64,000 nt of DNA. Source: Ulvibacter sp. MAR_2010_11 (GTDB lineage: Bacteria; Bacteroidota; Bacteroidia; Flavobacteriales; Flavobacteriaceae). The position numbers were made by a program, and so were the translations under genes. The stretch is taken from the NCBI RefSeq assembly GCF_002813135.1, contig NZ_PHTY01000001.1, positions 491,501 through 555,500 on the forward strand. The letters run 5' to 3'. Shown piece after piece: positions 36,985 to 46,547 of this stretch (its first letter is position 1; every line of letters starts with the position of its first letter). A model generated the notes under the pieces. That model saw only the letters and a program-made list of their open reading frames with translations, did not search any database and had not been told where the DNA came from.

Positions 36985-37014
36985 AAAAAAAAGTCCCGGA
37001 ATTTTTCCGAGACT
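36985..37014 (-). terminator. Attenuator terminator in the pheA leader
   Basis: On the minus strand AGTCTCGGAA AAA TTCCGGGACT gives ten uninterrupted pairs (one G-U) followed by a run of eight T. It lies 28 bp after the pheA leader peptide and 28 bp before the pheA ATG, so it interrupts the operon's own leader and does not end a gene. Its 5' arm is complementary to the end of the leader peptide coding region. Confidence 0.92.
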
Positions 37015-37066
37015 TTCATTATAATTAATATGTTAATTAACTACACAGCAATCTCGGATCTTTCCG
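37005..37066 (-). promoter_or_regulatory. Antiterminator pairing regions of the phe attenuator
   Basis: Three mutually exclusive pairings are visible on the minus strand. Region 1 (CGGA, 37063-37066) can pair with the start of region 2 (TCCGAGATT, 37050-37058) as a short protector hairpin. Region 2 can pair with nine bases of the terminator 5' arm (AGTCTCGGA, region 3, about 37006-37014; eight Watson-Crick plus one G-U). Region 3 pairs with region 4 in the terminator. Region 2 lies in codons 19-21 of the leader peptide, downstream of the aromatic codon cluster: a ribosome stalled on that cluster leaves it free, while one at the stop codon covers it. Confidence 0.85.
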
Positions 37067-37112
37067 TAAAATAGAAAAACCAAAAATTGAAATATGTATG
37101 TAATGCGTTCAT
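37041..37112 (-). CDS. Aromatic-rich leader peptide of the pheA-aroG operon
   Basis: A 23-codon ORF from ATG 37112 to TAG 37041. Codons 7-15 read YFNFWFFYF, so the 23 residues hold five Phe, two Tyr and one Trp, far above chance. The stop lies 26 bp before a strong terminator hairpin. The design matches E. coli pheL and other leader peptides whose translation rate senses charged tRNA. The controlling amino acids would be Phe and perhaps Tyr and Trp, which fits an operon encoding DAHP synthase, chorismate mutase and prephenate dehydratase. No strong Shine-Dalgarno is present, as usual in Bacteroidota. Confidence 0.88.
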   Translation of the reverse strand: MNALHTYFNFWFFYFTERSEIAV

Positions 37113-37129
37113 GCTTCGTTTGTATCTTG

Positions 37130-37160
37130 CTAAAGTAAATAAAACTTTTAGACAACAAAA
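37130..37160 (-). promoter_or_regulatory. Probable promoter of the phe leader
   Basis: On the minus strand TTTTG (about 37156-37160) and TACTTTAG (about 37130-37137), spaced by 18 bp, approximate the Bacteroidota -33/-7 pattern (TTTG, TAnnTTTG). Transcription would then start a few bases before the leader peptide ATG at 37112. It lies back to back with the gldA promoter. Confidence 0.5.
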
Positions 37161-37185
37161 TGTTTCGACAACTTTTTTATTTATG

Positions 37186-37193
37186 TAGCTTTG
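37186..37193 (+). promoter_or_regulatory. -7 promoter element of gldA
   Basis: TAGCTTTG matches TAnnTTTG 13 bp before the gldA ATG. A TTTCG about 19 bp upstream may serve as the -33 element. The 5' untranslated region would be very short. Confidence 0.6.
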
Positions 37194-37206
37194 AAAAACA
37201 AAAATA

Positions 37207-38115
37207 ATGTCCATACAGGTTTCACATATCACTAAGGAATACGGCGTGCAGAAAGCATTGGATGATGTCACTTTTTCAATCGAAAAAGGAGAAATTGTAG
37301 GCTTTTTAGGACCAAATGGCGCGGGGAAATCTACCCTGATGAAGATTCTTACCACTTATTTGAAACCTACCGAAGGAACTGCAGCTGTTAATAATTTTAC
37401 TGTTTCTGAAGATGATCTTAATGTGCAAAAAAGTGTAGGCTATCTCCCCGAGCACAATCCCTTGTATTTAGATATGTACGTTCGGGAATACCTAATGTTC
37501 AATGCCGAAATTTATAAAATTCCAAAGGAGGAAGTCGAAAAAATTATAGAACGCACCGGACTTACACCCGAAGCGCATAAAAAAATTGAGCAGCTTTCAA
37601 AAGGGTATCGACAAAGAGTGGGGCTTGCCAATGCACTTTTACACAATCCGGAAGTTTTAATACTCGATGAGCCTACAACAGGTTTGGATCCCAATCAGTT
37701 AATTGAAATACGAGAGCTCATAAAAAACATCGGTAAAGACAAGGATGGAAAAACTGTTTTGCTTTCAACACATATAATGCAAGAAGTGGAAGCCATTTGC
37801 GATCGAGTGATTATTATTAATAAAGGTCGGATTGTATTAGACAAGAAACTCAAGGAACTATCCAATAGCAAAGAGCAAATTATAGAGGTAGAATTTGATT
37901 ACAGGGTAGAAACGGAAGCCCTACAGCAGTTAAAAAAAGTATCGAAGGTGGAGAATCCTTCAGGGTTTGTATACAATATTTATTTCGCAACCGACAGTGA
38001 TATGAGAGCTTCGGTCTTTGATTTTGCCCATGACAACGGTTTGAAAATACTTCAGCTACATCAAAAAAACACTTCGTTGGAAAAGTTATTTATAGAATTG
38101 ACTACTCAAAAATAA
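37207..38115 (+). CDS. gldA: Gliding motility ABC transporter ATP-binding protein GldA
   Basis: Cytoplasmic ATPase subunit of the GldA-GldF-GldG transporter needed for gliding in F. johnsoniae. The 302-residue product has Walker A GPNGAGKST (residues 36-44), the ABC signature with flanks (EQLSKGYRQRVGLANALL), Walker B VLILDEPTTGLDPNQ and the switch His (LLSTHIMQEVEAICD). A C-terminal GldA-type regulatory region follows. Full length and motif set favour GldA over other ABC-2 ATPases, but assignment of partners is inference because gldF and gldG are not in the window. The 3' end overlaps the convergent lipoprotein gene by 14 bp. Confidence 0.88.
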   Translation: MSIQVSHITKEYGVQKALDDVTFSIEKGEIVGFLGPNGAGKSTLMKILTTYLKPTEGTAAVNNFTVSEDDLNVQKSVGYLPEHNPLYLDMYVREYLMFNAEIYKIPKEEVEKIIERTGLTPEAHKKIEQLSKGYRQRVGLANALLHNPEVLILDEPTTGLDPNQLIEIRELIKNIGKDKDGKTVLLSTHIMQEVEAICDRVIIINKGRIVLDKKLKELSNSKEQIIEVEFDYRVETEALQQLKKVSKVENPSGFVYNIYFATDSDMRASVFDFAHDNGLKILQLHQKNTSLEKLFIELTTQK

Positions 38116-38851
38116 GTCTTCCTGTATATAATTCTTCTACTTCTACAACTCGAGGCCGGTTTTTGGAAATAACGTTACCCAAACTACGAATTTCACCTCT
38201 TATAATATCTTGAGGATTTACTATCATTTTATTCGTGCTTCTATGAAATACGTATAAACGTTCCACTTCCAATTCTGCAGCTTCAATTCGTACATCCCCA
38301 TCGAACAACCCAAAGAAACCAGAATAAATTTTACCTCTCAAGTAGAATTTAGAAAGTCCATTTGCATTGATATTCAAATTACCCACATCCAAATCCAGAT
38401 TAAAATCTCCATCAGTATGATATACACCTTCAGCAGTTATATCTTCCGATATCAATTTTAATCTTCTAAATCTAAGAATTCCTCTGCTTTCAACTGTAAG
38501 ACCAGAACTATTTCGTATTTCTGTAATATTGGGTGTAGTTACGTAGACTTTTGTTATACCATATTCCCGGACCCAATTACAGCTGTTTCGATCGCTAATT
38601 GTAAGTATACTATCCTTAACAACAACTTGAATTTCATTCATTAAATTTTCGCCTGTCTCCACACGAACACTCTGAAAATCTCCCTGACTGACAATAAGCT
38701 GAACTCGTTCCCAAACCTGTATTTTTTTGAATTGACGAACATTAAATTCTCTTTCTATGATAGGCCCTGACTCCTGCACACAATCCCACGCAAATTCGGA
38801 AGTGCAGCTAGTTAGAACAATCAAACTCAGTATGTATCCTAATTTTTTCAT
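38102..38851 (-). CDS. GIN-domain (DUF2807-like) lipoprotein
   Basis: A 249-residue predicted lipoprotein (MKKLGYILSLIVLTSC, lipobox LTSC). The mature part is a right-handed beta-helix-like domain typical of 'putative auto-transporter adhesin, head GIN domain' proteins: FNVRQFKKIQVWERVQLIVSQ, VRVETGENLMNEIQVVVKD, TVESRGILRFRRLKLISEDITAEG. Function is unknown; proteins of this group are abundant in Bacteroidota envelopes. It lies 6 bp after the lipid A deacylase-like gene, so both are probably one transcript. Confidence 0.85.
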   Translation of the reverse strand: MKKLGYILSLIVLTSCTSEFAWDCVQESGPIIEREFNVRQFKKIQVWERVQLIVSQGDFQSVRVETGENLMNEIQVVVKDSILTISDRNSCNWVREYGITKVYVTTPNITEIRNSSGLTVESRGILRFRRLKLISEDITAEGVYHTDGDFNLDLDVGNLNINANGLSKFYLRGKIYSGFFGLFDGDVRIEAAELEVERLYVFHRSTNKMIVNPQDIIRGEIRSLGNVISKNRPRVVEVEELYTGRLIFE

Positions 38852-38857
38852 ATCTAT

Positions 38858-39967
38858 TTACAATCTCACTCCTATACTAAATTCCACCGCCTCCGCCTTT
38901 GCATAATGTGCCTTTACTGTTACGCTTCCAAAAAGTTTATCCCGGTAAAAATAACGTTTAATTCCCAATCGGTTATAGACTCTATTTTCAAATTCATATG
39001 GCCAGTAGACATAATACCCTAATTGAGAAACAAATGCTACTTTATGAAATCGCAATTCATGGCCTACAAAGATTCCAATTCTCCTATAATCTTCATCGCC
39101 TGTTAAACCATCTTCCGGAAACGCAATTGAACGATAGCGAATCAATTCGATTAAAAAATCGGAAAAATACACATCTACCCCTGCCTGAAGTGTGCTCTTA
39201 TAATTGAGTCGTTTGTCTGCAAAAACGGAAAATGTATAAAATGGAAATTGTCCAAGGCCATTCACATCTGCCTCATTAATACCGGTTCTAAAAGCAAAAT
39301 TATACTTGATTCGCTCCGCATAGTTTGAACTTCTCCAGGAAGTTTCGGGTATGTAGGTTGGAAAACTTAACGGATCCAGTTGGTAACTCAATCCCGCATT
39401 AAAATACAAGGTATTGGTACTGTTATTCGGAGCCTTGAAGTTGGCATTCGAATAATGTATTACTCCAAATCCCGCCTGAAACCCTAATCCCTCAAAAAGG
39501 TTTTCTTTGATGAAATTGGCTCTCAATATGGTCGAACTCAAAAACCGACTCCCATAAGCATTATTCTGAAAATTTGTTTCAGGATCATAGGGATTATTGG
39601 CATAAGCAACGCCCTGGCCAATCCCAACGGTTAAATTCCTGTTTAAAAAGTAAAAATTAAAATGCCCGTACAACGAATAGTTCTCTCCTAAAAAGGGGTT
39701 TTTTAAGTCCTGATAGATAAAGGTAACGCCCCAATCCGGATAATTATAACGCGCCTCTACCTCCTCAAAACCATAGGTTTTTCTATTGTAACTTAGAATA
39801 AGACCGGTAGGATGTCCCGTAATTAAATGTGAAATATCGGGATTGTGCTCCATAATCGTCCCCGTGAAATAATTGGCCTCAAAAGAGTGGAATTTTATTT
39901 CATTCTGTTGTGCAGAAACAAGCTGAGAGCAAAGAATTACGATTAATAAGCAAAAAATTCGGTTCAT
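38858..39967 (-). CDS. PagL-like lipid A deacylase / acyloxyacyl hydrolase
   Basis: A 369-residue outer-membrane protein with a signal peptide (MNRIFCLLIVILCSQLVSAQ). The PagL family active-site pattern is visible as GFGVIHYSNANFKAPNNSTN, where His and Ser of H-x-S-N form the catalytic pair. Alternating beta strands fill the rest, ending in EAVEFSIGVRL. Such enzymes remove the 3-O acyl chain from lipid A. It is longer than Pseudomonas PagL (about 150-170 residues), with a C-terminal extension that may form more strands, so the exact activity is inferred. Confidence 0.8.
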   Translation of the reverse strand: MNRIFCLLIVILCSQLVSAQQNEIKFHSFEANYFTGTIMEHNPDISHLITGHPTGLILSYNRKTYGFEEVEARYNYPDWGVTFIYQDLKNPFLGENYSLYGHFNFYFLNRNLTVGIGQGVAYANNPYDPETNFQNNAYGSRFLSSTILRANFIKENLFEGLGFQAGFGVIHYSNANFKAPNNSTNTLYFNAGLSYQLDPLSFPTYIPETSWRSSNYAERIKYNFAFRTGINEADVNGLGQFPFYTFSVFADKRLNYKSTLQAGVDVYFSDFLIELIRYRSIAFPEDGLTGDEDYRRIGIFVGHELRFHKVAFVSQLGYYVYWPYEFENRVYNRLGIKRYFYRDKLFGSVTVKAHYAKAEAVEFSIGVRL

Positions 39968-40029
39968 GTCTTTTTAAGAGGCGTAAAGATACACTAATCC
40001 TAAAAACACAAGGAAATTTAACATGTAAT

Positions 40030-40977
40030 TTAGCGCCCAAAAGGCAACTGTAAAAGATCTACATTTCCGCCGGAAAGAATGACGCCAATTTGCTTGTTTT
40101 TGAATTTATTTTTCTCTTTAAAAAGACCGGCGACAGCTACTGCACTGGAGGGTTCAATAACTATTTTCATACGCTCCCAAATATATCGCATTGCCGAAAT
40201 GATTTCTGACTCTTCCACCCGTATTATCTCATCCACCAATTTCGTTATAATTGGAAAATTTATATCTCCTAAATTTGTTTTGAGTCCGTCGGCAATTGTA
40301 TTGGCAGTATTGTTTGTTTCAATCCGACCACTTTGTAACGATCTAAATGCATCGTCTGCTTCCATTGGTTCGGCACCAATTGTTTTGCAATTTTTTCCAA
40401 AATAATAAGAAGCCAGGGAAGTGCCGGCCAGAAGACCTCCTCCCCCAACAGGGGCGATAATGAAGTTAAGGTTTGGTTGCATGTTGCACAACTCTAAGGC
40501 GGCGGTTGCGTTCCCCAAAATAACATCTGTGTTGTTGGAAGGATGTAAAAATGTGGCTCCGGTTTGTTGTATAATTTTTTCTGAAGCAGCTTCACGAGCG
40601 GCTATAGTCGACTCAGATTCGGAAATAATCCCGTCATATCCCTTCACGGCATCTTTCTTCACTTGAGGTGCATTGGAAGGCATCACAATATAGGCTTTCA
40701 CTCCCAGGTTTCGGGCAGCCAAAGCTACTGCCTGACCAAAATTTCCTGAAGAATGGGTCACAACTCCTGCTTGCTTTTGCTTTTCTGAAAGTTGTAAAAT
40801 AGCATTTACTGCGCCTCGCATTTTAAAGGCACCCATTTTCTGAAAGTTCTCACATTTAAAAAATACTTCAGCTCCTATTGTTTTATTCAGGGAACTTGAA
40901 AAAAGTACGGGAGTATTGTGAACATGCGCCTGTATTCGAAGGTAGGCAGCTTCTATTTCATTTTTCTTCGGAATCAT
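40030..40977 (-). CDS. PLP-dependent threonine/serine dehydratase (serine racemase-like)
   Basis: A 315-residue fold-type II PLP enzyme. The Schiff-base Lys lies in GAFKMRGAVNAI (about residue 53), SSGNFGQAVALAA binds the cofactor phosphate region, and the glycine-rich phosphate loop is PVGGGGLLAG. It lacks the C-terminal ACT/regulatory domain of biosynthetic IlvA, so a catabolic threonine/serine ammonia-lyase or serine racemase is more likely. It starts 3 bp after the rrf2 gene and is probably the last gene of the methionine-operon transcript or of an rrf2 pair. Confidence 0.85.
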   Translation of the reverse strand: MIPKKNEIEAAYLRIQAHVHNTPVLFSSSLNKTIGAEVFFKCENFQKMGAFKMRGAVNAILQLSEKQKQAGVVTHSSGNFGQAVALAARNLGVKAYIVMPSNAPQVKKDAVKGYDGIISESESTIAAREAASEKIIQQTGATFLHPSNNTDVILGNATAALELCNMQPNLNFIIAPVGGGGLLAGTSLASYYFGKNCKTIGAEPMEADDAFRSLQSGRIETNNTANTIADGLKTNLGDINFPIITKLVDEIIRVEESEIISAMRYIWERMKIVIEPSSAVAVAGLFKEKNKFKNKQIGVILSGGNVDLLQLPFGR

Positions 40978-40980
40978 AGC

Positions 40981-41406
40981 CTATTCAAAAGCACTGTCAT
41001 TAATAAGATCGGCCAGGGAGGTATTCTCGAAAATGGTAAGTGTATTATCCCGCACCTGAATCATCAAATTGTGGACACTGCATTGTGCCTCATCGGGACA
41101 ATCGTCACATTTTTCGTAAAAGTTTAAACTCACACAGGGAATCATTGCAATTGGACCTTCCAAAATCCTGAATACGCCCGCTATTGGAATATCTTTAGCT
41201 TCTTTTAGCAAGTAATAGCCGCCTCCTTTTCCTTTTTTAGATTCTAAGAATCCGGCTTTTCGCAATGAGAGTAGTATACTCTCAAGAAATTTTTGAGAGA
41301 TGTTTTCTGCTTCCGAAATAACAGATATTTGTACAGGGTTGTTATCCTTATTTCTAGCCAAATAAGTAAGCGCTTTGAGTCCGTATTTTGTTTTTCGCGA
41401 TAACAT
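40981..41406 (-). CDS. Rrf2-family transcriptional regulator
   Basis: A 141-residue winged-helix regulator. The N-terminal DNA-binding part (MLSRKTKYGLKALTYLARN, ENISQKFLESILLSLRKAGFLESKKGKGGGYYL) is followed by a cysteine cluster (IPCVSL, KCDDCPDEAQCSVHNL). The spacing resembles the Fe-S ligands of IscR/Rrf2 proteins, so iron-sulfur or cysteine-redox sensing is likely. It sits 36 bp after metF on the same strand, which hints at control of sulfur metabolism. Confidence 0.9.
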   Translation of the reverse strand: MLSRKTKYGLKALTYLARNKDNNPVQISVISEAENISQKFLESILLSLRKAGFLESKKGKGGGYYLLKEAKDIPIAGVFRILEGPIAMIPCVSLNFYEKCDDCPDEAQCSVHNLMIQVRDNTLTIFENTSLADLINDSAFE

Positions 41407-41442
41407 CTAATCTTAAAATTATATCATTAAACTTACAATAAA

Positions 41443-42399
41443 TTAAAATAATTGCGAAGCAATTGCCTTTATATTGTCACTCTTTCCCATGGAATAATAA
41501 TGTAAAAACGGGATGTCGTGTTGCATCAATTCTTTGCTTTGCGCAGTACACCAATCTATCCCTACTTGTCTCACATCGTCATTATTGTTACATTTTAAAA
41601 CCTCTTTTATGAGGGTCTCCGGCAAATTGGCATTAAATCGCTGCGGAATTAAATTGAGCTGCTTTTTGGAAGCCAAAGGCTTTAAGCCGGGTATAATGGG
41701 TACGGTAATTCCTGCGTCACGGCATTTTTGAACGAAACTGAAGAACTTTTCATTGTCAAAAAACATCTGAGTTACTATGTAAGAAGCGCCATTGGTTATC
41801 TTCTTTTTTAAAAAGTGAATATCGCTTTCCATATTGGGAGCTTCCATATGCTTTTCGGGATAGCCTGCAACCCCAATACAAAAATTGGTCTGCGCCTGAT
41901 TGAGAATTTCGGCGTCAAGATACTCTCCGTTGTTTAAGGATCTAATCTGTTTTACCAATTCTTCGGCATAGGCATGTCCCTTTTTTTCGGGCGTGAAATA
42001 GGTTTCAGTTTTCACTGCATCGCCGCGAAGTGCCATCACATTGTCAATCCCCAAAAAATCTAAATCGATTAAAAAATTCTCGGTATCCTCCTTGGTAAAG
42101 CCCCCGCACAAAATATGCGGAATGGCATCTACTTCATAGCGGTTTTGGATTGCCGCACAAATTCCCACCGTTCCGGGCCTTTTGCGAACTACCTTTTTTT
42201 CCAGAAAGCCGTTTTCCAGTTCCTTATACACATATTCTTCCCGGTGATAGGTTACATCTATAAAAGGAGGTTTAAATTCCATCAACGGATCGATACTGTC
42301 AAAAATAGATTGTATGTTTTGCCCTTTCAAGGGGGGTAAAATTTCGAATGAGAACTGTGTTTTTCCGTTTCCGTTTTGTATATGTTCCAGTACTTTCAT
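41443..42399 (-). CDS. metF: 5,10-methylenetetrahydrofolate reductase MetF
   Basis: Flavoenzyme that makes 5-methyltetrahydrofolate for methionine synthase. The 318-residue TIM-barrel protein shows FSFEILPPLKG with the catalytic Glu, FIDVTYHRE, VMALRGDA, AGYPEKH and ASYIVTQMFFDNEKFFSFVQKC. It abuts the metH stop with no gap, so folate reduction and methyl transfer are encoded together in the SAM-I-controlled operon. Confidence 0.97.
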   Translation of the reverse strand: MKVLEHIQNGNGKTQFSFEILPPLKGQNIQSIFDSIDPLMEFKPPFIDVTYHREEYVYKELENGFLEKKVVRKRPGTVGICAAIQNRYEVDAIPHILCGGFTKEDTENFLIDLDFLGIDNVMALRGDAVKTETYFTPEKKGHAYAEELVKQIRSLNNGEYLDAEILNQAQTNFCIGVAGYPEKHMEAPNMESDIHFLKKKITNGASYIVTQMFFDNEKFFSFVQKCRDAGITVPIIPGLKPLASKKQLNLIPQRFNANLPETLIKEVLKCNNNDDVRQVGIDWCTAQSKELMQHDIPFLHYYSMGKSDNIKAIASQLF

Positions 42400-45096
42400 T
42401 TAGTCTGCAATGTTTGTTTTTAACCACTTTTCGGCATAATCGTAATCGATTCCTTTGCGCTTTGCAAAATCTGCCACCTGATCTTCTTTTATTTTTCCCA
42501 CTCCAAAATAACGAGCCTCCGGATTTCCAAAATAATACCCCGAAACCGAAGCCGCAGGCCACATGGCCAGGCTCTCTGTAAGCTCAACTCCTATTCGTTC
42601 TTTTACTTGCAACAACTCCCAAAGTGTTTGCTTTTCGAGGTGGTCCGGACAGGCAGGATAGCCGGGCGCCGGACGAATTCCTTTATAACTTTCTTTGATT
42701 AAATCTTCGTTCGATAATTTTTCATCGCTGGCATAGCCCCAATGATCCTTTCTTACCTGCTCGTGTAAATATTCGGCAAAGGCCTCCGCCAATCGATCTG
42801 CCAATGCCTTTACCAATATTGCATTGTAATCGTCCAGGTTTTTTACATAGGCTTCGGCTATTTCCTGAGTCCCAAATCCCGCTGAAACACAAAAACATCC
42901 TACATAATCCTGTATCCCCGAAGCTTTCGGCGCAACAAAATCGGAAAGGGCAATATTGGGTCTTCCTTCAGCCTTTTTGCTTTGTTGCCGCAGTGTTCTA
43001 AAATATGTCTTATCTGAATTTTTCTCTGAATTTGTTACCTCTATATCATCATCATTTACGGTATTGGCTTCAAATAGGCCGAAGACCGCTCTTGCAGTTA
43101 CCTTTTTTTCAGAAATTAGTTGCCGCAGCATTTCCTGTGCATCTTTAAATAATTCGGTCGCCTGTTCGCCTACTACGCTATCTGTTAAAATATCGGGATA
43201 ACGCCCGTGCAATTCCCAGCTTCGGAAAAACGGACTCCAATCGATATAGTCTTTCAGCAATTCCAAATCAAAATTATCGATAACCTGAATCCCCAAGGTT
43301 TTGGGTTTTACAATTTCTGAAGCATCCCAATCTATTTTCAGTTTATTTTTTCTGGCCTCTTCAATCGAAATGTAGGTTTTCACCTTTTGTCGCTTTAGGA
43401 AATTGTCCCGGAAATCGGCATAATCCAATTTTAAATTGTTTTTAAAAGCAACCGAGGTTTCTTTTTGCAACAAATCGCCTACAATAGTCACTGCTCTGGA
43501 GGCATCGTTAACATGTACCACCGCGTTTTCGTATTGGGGATCTATTTTCACTGCGGTATGGGCCTTGCTCGTAGTGGCTCCACCAATTAACAAGGGTACT
43601 TTAAAATCTTGTCGTTGCATTTCCTGCGCTAAAAAGACCATTTCATCCAGGGAAGGAGTGATTAGTCCGCTCAAACCAATAACATCTACCCGGTGCAGTT
43701 TTGCTTCAGAAATTATTTTCTCCGGCGCTACCATAACCCCCAAATCGATAATCTCGTAATTGTTACACGCCAGCACTACCCCAACAATATTTTTCCCGAT
43801 ATCATGCACATCTCCTTTTACGGTGGCCATCAAGATTTTTCCGTTGGACGAGGCGACCCCGTTCTTTTCGGCTTCAATAAAAGGCAACAAATAGGCAACG
43901 GCTTTTTTCATCACCCGTGCCGATTTCACCACTTGTGGCAGGAACATTTTTCCGCTTCCGAAGAGATCTCCCACCACGTTCATTCCAATCATTAAATGGC
44001 CTTCAATCACTTCTATAGGTCTTGCAACCTGTTGTCGGGCTTCTTCCACATCGTCCACAATAAAAGCATCAATTCCTTTTACCAGAGCTCGCGTAATTCT
44101 GTCCTGCAAAGGTTCATCCCGCCAAGCTGTATCGGCGACCTTCTCTTTACTGGTTTGCACGACCGATTCGGCGAAATCTAAAAGTCGTTCGGTGGCATCG
44201 TCTCTTCTGTCCAACATGACATCTTCCACATACTCGAGCAAGTCTTTAGGGATATCGTCGTACACTTCCAGCATCGTCGGATTTACAATTCCTATATTCA
44301 TCCCTGCCTGAATCGCATGGTATAAAAAAACTGAATGCATGGCTTCACGGACGGTATCATTCCCTCTAAAACTAAAAGACACATTACTCACACCGCCACT
44401 TACGCTGCAATGGGGTAAATTTGTTCTTACCCAACGTGTCGCTTCAATAAAATCGATGGCATTTCTACGATGCTCGTCCATCCCGGTTGCTACCGGAAAA
44501 ATGTTAAGATCGAAGATGATGTCTTCAGGGTTAAAGCCAACAGTATTCACCAAAATAGTATAGCTGCGTTGTGCAATTTCGATGCGGCGTTCGTAATTAT
44601 CGGCCTGTCCCACCTCATCGAAAGCCATAACGATTACGGCTGCTCCGTAACGTCTTATTAGTTTTGCTTGCCGAATGAATTCGGTTTCGCCTTCCTTCAA
44701 ACTTATGGAATTTACTACGCATTTCCCTTGCACCACTTGTAATCCGGCTTCAATAATTTCCCACTTAGAGCTATCTATCATGATGGGAACGCGCGAAATA
44801 TCGGGTTCGGCAATGACCAGATTCAGAAACTTGACCATGGCTTCCTTTCCATCTATTAAACCATCGTCCATATTGATGTCGATAATCTGTGCCCCGCCTT
44901 CCACCTGATGCCTAGCAATAGATAAGGCTTCCTCGAAATTCCCGTCTTTTATGAGTCGGAGGAATTTTCGTGAACCCGCAACGTTGGTTCGTTCGCCTAC
45001 ATTGATAAAATTGCTTTCGGGAGTGACAACCAAGGGTTCTAAGCCCGACAATTTCAGGTATCTCTTTTGTTTTATTTCGGTTGCTGATTCTATCAT
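42400..45096 (-). CDS. metH: Cobalamin-dependent methionine synthase, folate/cobalamin/activation subunit
   Basis: The 898-residue C-terminal half of MetH as a separate protein. Domains in order are: pterin-binding ([29 protein letters not shown], about 20-290), cobalamin cap, B12-binding ([17 protein letters not shown], DxHxxG supplying the lower-axial His), and the SAM-dependent reactivation domain ([13 protein letters not shown] near 820). The homocysteine domain is encoded by the next gene upstream, 5 bp away. The 3' end abuts metF. B12 dependence is implied; no B12-independent metE is seen. Confidence 0.96.
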   Translation of the reverse strand: MIESATEIKQKRYLKLSGLEPLVVTPESNFINVGERTNVAGSRKFLRLIKDGNFEEALSIARHQVEGGAQIIDINMDDGLIDGKEAMVKFLNLVIAEPDISRVPIMIDSSKWEIIEAGLQVVQGKCVVNSISLKEGETEFIRQAKLIRRYGAAVIVMAFDEVGQADNYERRIEIAQRSYTILVNTVGFNPEDIIFDLNIFPVATGMDEHRRNAIDFIEATRWVRTNLPHCSVSGGVSNVSFSFRGNDTVREAMHSVFLYHAIQAGMNIGIVNPTMLEVYDDIPKDLLEYVEDVMLDRRDDATERLLDFAESVVQTSKEKVADTAWRDEPLQDRITRALVKGIDAFIVDDVEEARQQVARPIEVIEGHLMIGMNVVGDLFGSGKMFLPQVVKSARVMKKAVAYLLPFIEAEKNGVASSNGKILMATVKGDVHDIGKNIVGVVLACNNYEIIDLGVMVAPEKIISEAKLHRVDVIGLSGLITPSLDEMVFLAQEMQRQDFKVPLLIGGATTSKAHTAVKIDPQYENAVVHVNDASRAVTIVGDLLQKETSVAFKNNLKLDYADFRDNFLKRQKVKTYISIEEARKNKLKIDWDASEIVKPKTLGIQVIDNFDLELLKDYIDWSPFFRSWELHGRYPDILTDSVVGEQATELFKDAQEMLRQLISEKKVTARAVFGLFEANTVNDDDIEVTNSEKNSDKTYFRTLRQQSKKAEGRPNIALSDFVAPKASGIQDYVGCFCVSAGFGTQEIAEAYVKNLDDYNAILVKALADRLAEAFAEYLHEQVRKDHWGYASDEKLSNEDLIKESYKGIRPAPGYPACPDHLEKQTLWELLQVKERIGVELTESLAMWPAASVSGYYFGNPEARYFGVGKIKEDQVADFAKRKGIDYDYAEKWLKTNIAD

Positions 45097-45101
45097 AAAT
45101 T

Positions 45102-46115
45102 TTATGCGGTTACACTTTTTTTATAATGAAAAGGTCTTGGTTTATACGCTGAAGCTAACTCTGCGATCGCCTTTATATGCTCCGGTGTTGTTCCGCAGCA
45201 TCCCCCAATAATGTTGATTAAATTCTTGTCTAAATATTCCTTTATCTGCAAGGCCATTTGTTGCGGACTTTCATCGTATTCTCCAAACGCATTAGGCAAA
45301 CCTGCGTTGGGGTAAGCCGAAATCGCCAATTGGGTTCTTCTCGCAATAGCTTCCAGATGGGGTGTCAATTGTTTTGCACCCAAGGCACAATTAAATCCGA
45401 CGCTTAAGAGCGGAATATGTGATACTGAAATTAAAAAAGCTTCGGCAGTTTGACCCGACAATGTTCTCCCTGAAGCATCGGTAATGGTACCGCTAATCAT
45501 CACCGGAATGTCCAGGTTTCGTTCTTCCTTAATCTCTTCAATAGCAAACAAAGCCGCCTTCGCATTTAGAGTATCGAAAACTGTTTCTACTAGCAACATA
45601 TCTACACCTCCGTCAATGAGTGCTTCGGCTTGCTGCTTGTAGGCAACACGCAATTCTTCAAAAGAAATAGCTCTAAATCCGGGATCGTTCACATTGGGCG
45701 ACATACTTGCCGTTTTGTTTGTGGGTCCGATAGCTCCGGCAACGAATCTGGGTTTGGCAGGGTTCTTTTCAGTAAAACTAATAGCGACCTCTTTGGCAAT
45801 CTTTGCCGACTCATAATTTAATTCATAGACAAGGTCTTCCATGTTGTAATCGGCCATCGCAATGGTGGTCCCTGAAAAGGTATTGGTTTCTACAATATCT
45901 GCTCCGGCTTCAAAGTATTTGAAATGTACTTCAGCAATCGCTTTAGGTTGGGTCAAAGACAACAAATCGTTGTTTCCTTTTACCGATTTATGGAAATTTT
46001 TAAAACGCTCTCCTCTAAAATCCTCTTCCGAAAATTTATAGCGCTGCAACATGGTTCCCATAGCTCCATCGAGGATGAGAATTCGTTCTTGCAAGGCTTT
46101 TTCTAACTCACTCAT
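45102..46115 (-). CDS. Homocysteine-binding subunit of split methionine synthase
   Basis: A 337-residue homocysteine S-methyltransferase domain that corresponds to the N-terminus of MetH. The start [24 protein letters not shown] (ATG 46115) overlaps the osmC-like stop by 4 bp. Zinc ligands are visible in [13 protein letters not shown] and [29 protein letters not shown] and [11 protein letters not shown] are also typical. Together with the next gene it rebuilds a full MetH. The split is at a natural domain boundary with both genes intact, so this is not a frameshift. Confidence 0.95.
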   Translation of the reverse strand: MSELEKALQERILILDGAMGTMLQRYKFSEEDFRGERFKNFHKSVKGNNDLLSLTQPKAIAEVHFKYFEAGADIVETNTFSGTTIAMADYNMEDLVYELNYESAKIAKEVAISFTEKNPAKPRFVAGAIGPTNKTASMSPNVNDPGFRAISFEELRVAYKQQAEALIDGGVDMLLVETVFDTLNAKAALFAIEEIKEERNLDIPVMISGTITDASGRTLSGQTAEAFLISVSHIPLLSVGFNCALGAKQLTPHLEAIARRTQLAISAYPNAGLPNAFGEYDESPQQMALQIKEYLDKNLINIIGGCCGTTPEHIKAIAELASAYKPRPFHYKKSVTA

Positions 46116-46531
46116 ATTGTTTCTCCGTTTACAATTATAGAATAGGTGATGTGTACACACCCCGTCAAGGTTAGTGAAACCGAACAATACTTTTCGAAGC
46201 TTAAGGCAGCTGCTTTTTTTGCTTTTTCGGGATCGACTGTTCCGTTCAGATGAACCGTTAGATGTATAGAATCAAATGGCCTGGCCTGCTTCACTTCTTT
46301 TCGTGTTCCTTCTACATCTATCGAATAGGAAGTTACCTCCTGGCGTTGTTTTTTTAAGATCGAAATTATATCGATCGCATTACAACCTCCTACCGCCATA
46401 AGCACCAACTCCATCGGACTTGCACCCTTTACCACATCATTGGTTTTATTGTCGATTAGCACAGGCACATCGTTTGCGCCTATAGCTTCAAAAAGATAAT
46501 CGTCATTTATACGGTTAAGCGTTACTTTCAT
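46112..46531 (-). CDS. OsmC/Ohr family protein
   Basis: A 139-residue OsmC-fold protein: ASPMELVLMAVGGCNAIDIISIL contains one conserved Cys, and SLTLTGCVHITYSI a second. The pair resembles the peroxidatic thiols of Ohr/OsmC enzymes. Its place between hom and metH inside the methionine operon suggests a role linked to sulfur amino-acid or thiol handling, but no substrate can be named. The stop overlaps the metH N-terminal gene by 4 bp. Confidence 0.88.
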   Translation of the reverse strand: MKVTLNRINDDYLFEAIGANDVPVLIDNKTNDVVKGASPMELVLMAVGGCNAIDIISILKKQRQEVTSYSIDVEGTRKEVKQARPFDSIHLTVHLNGTVDPEKAKKAAALSFEKYCSVSLTLTGCVHITYSIIVNGETI

Positions 46532-46547
46532 ATTTTATTTTCACGTT

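Noticed and set aside
37041-37355. 104-codon minus-strand ORF overlapping gldA antisense
   Set aside because: Most of it is the shadow of gldA. Only its last 23 codons, from the internal ATG at 37112, make sense as the aromatic leader peptide.
42400-46115. Split metH as a frameshifted single gene
   Set aside because: Both parts have intact starts and stops, the break is at the homocysteine/folate domain boundary with a 5-bp gap, and split metH is known in this group.
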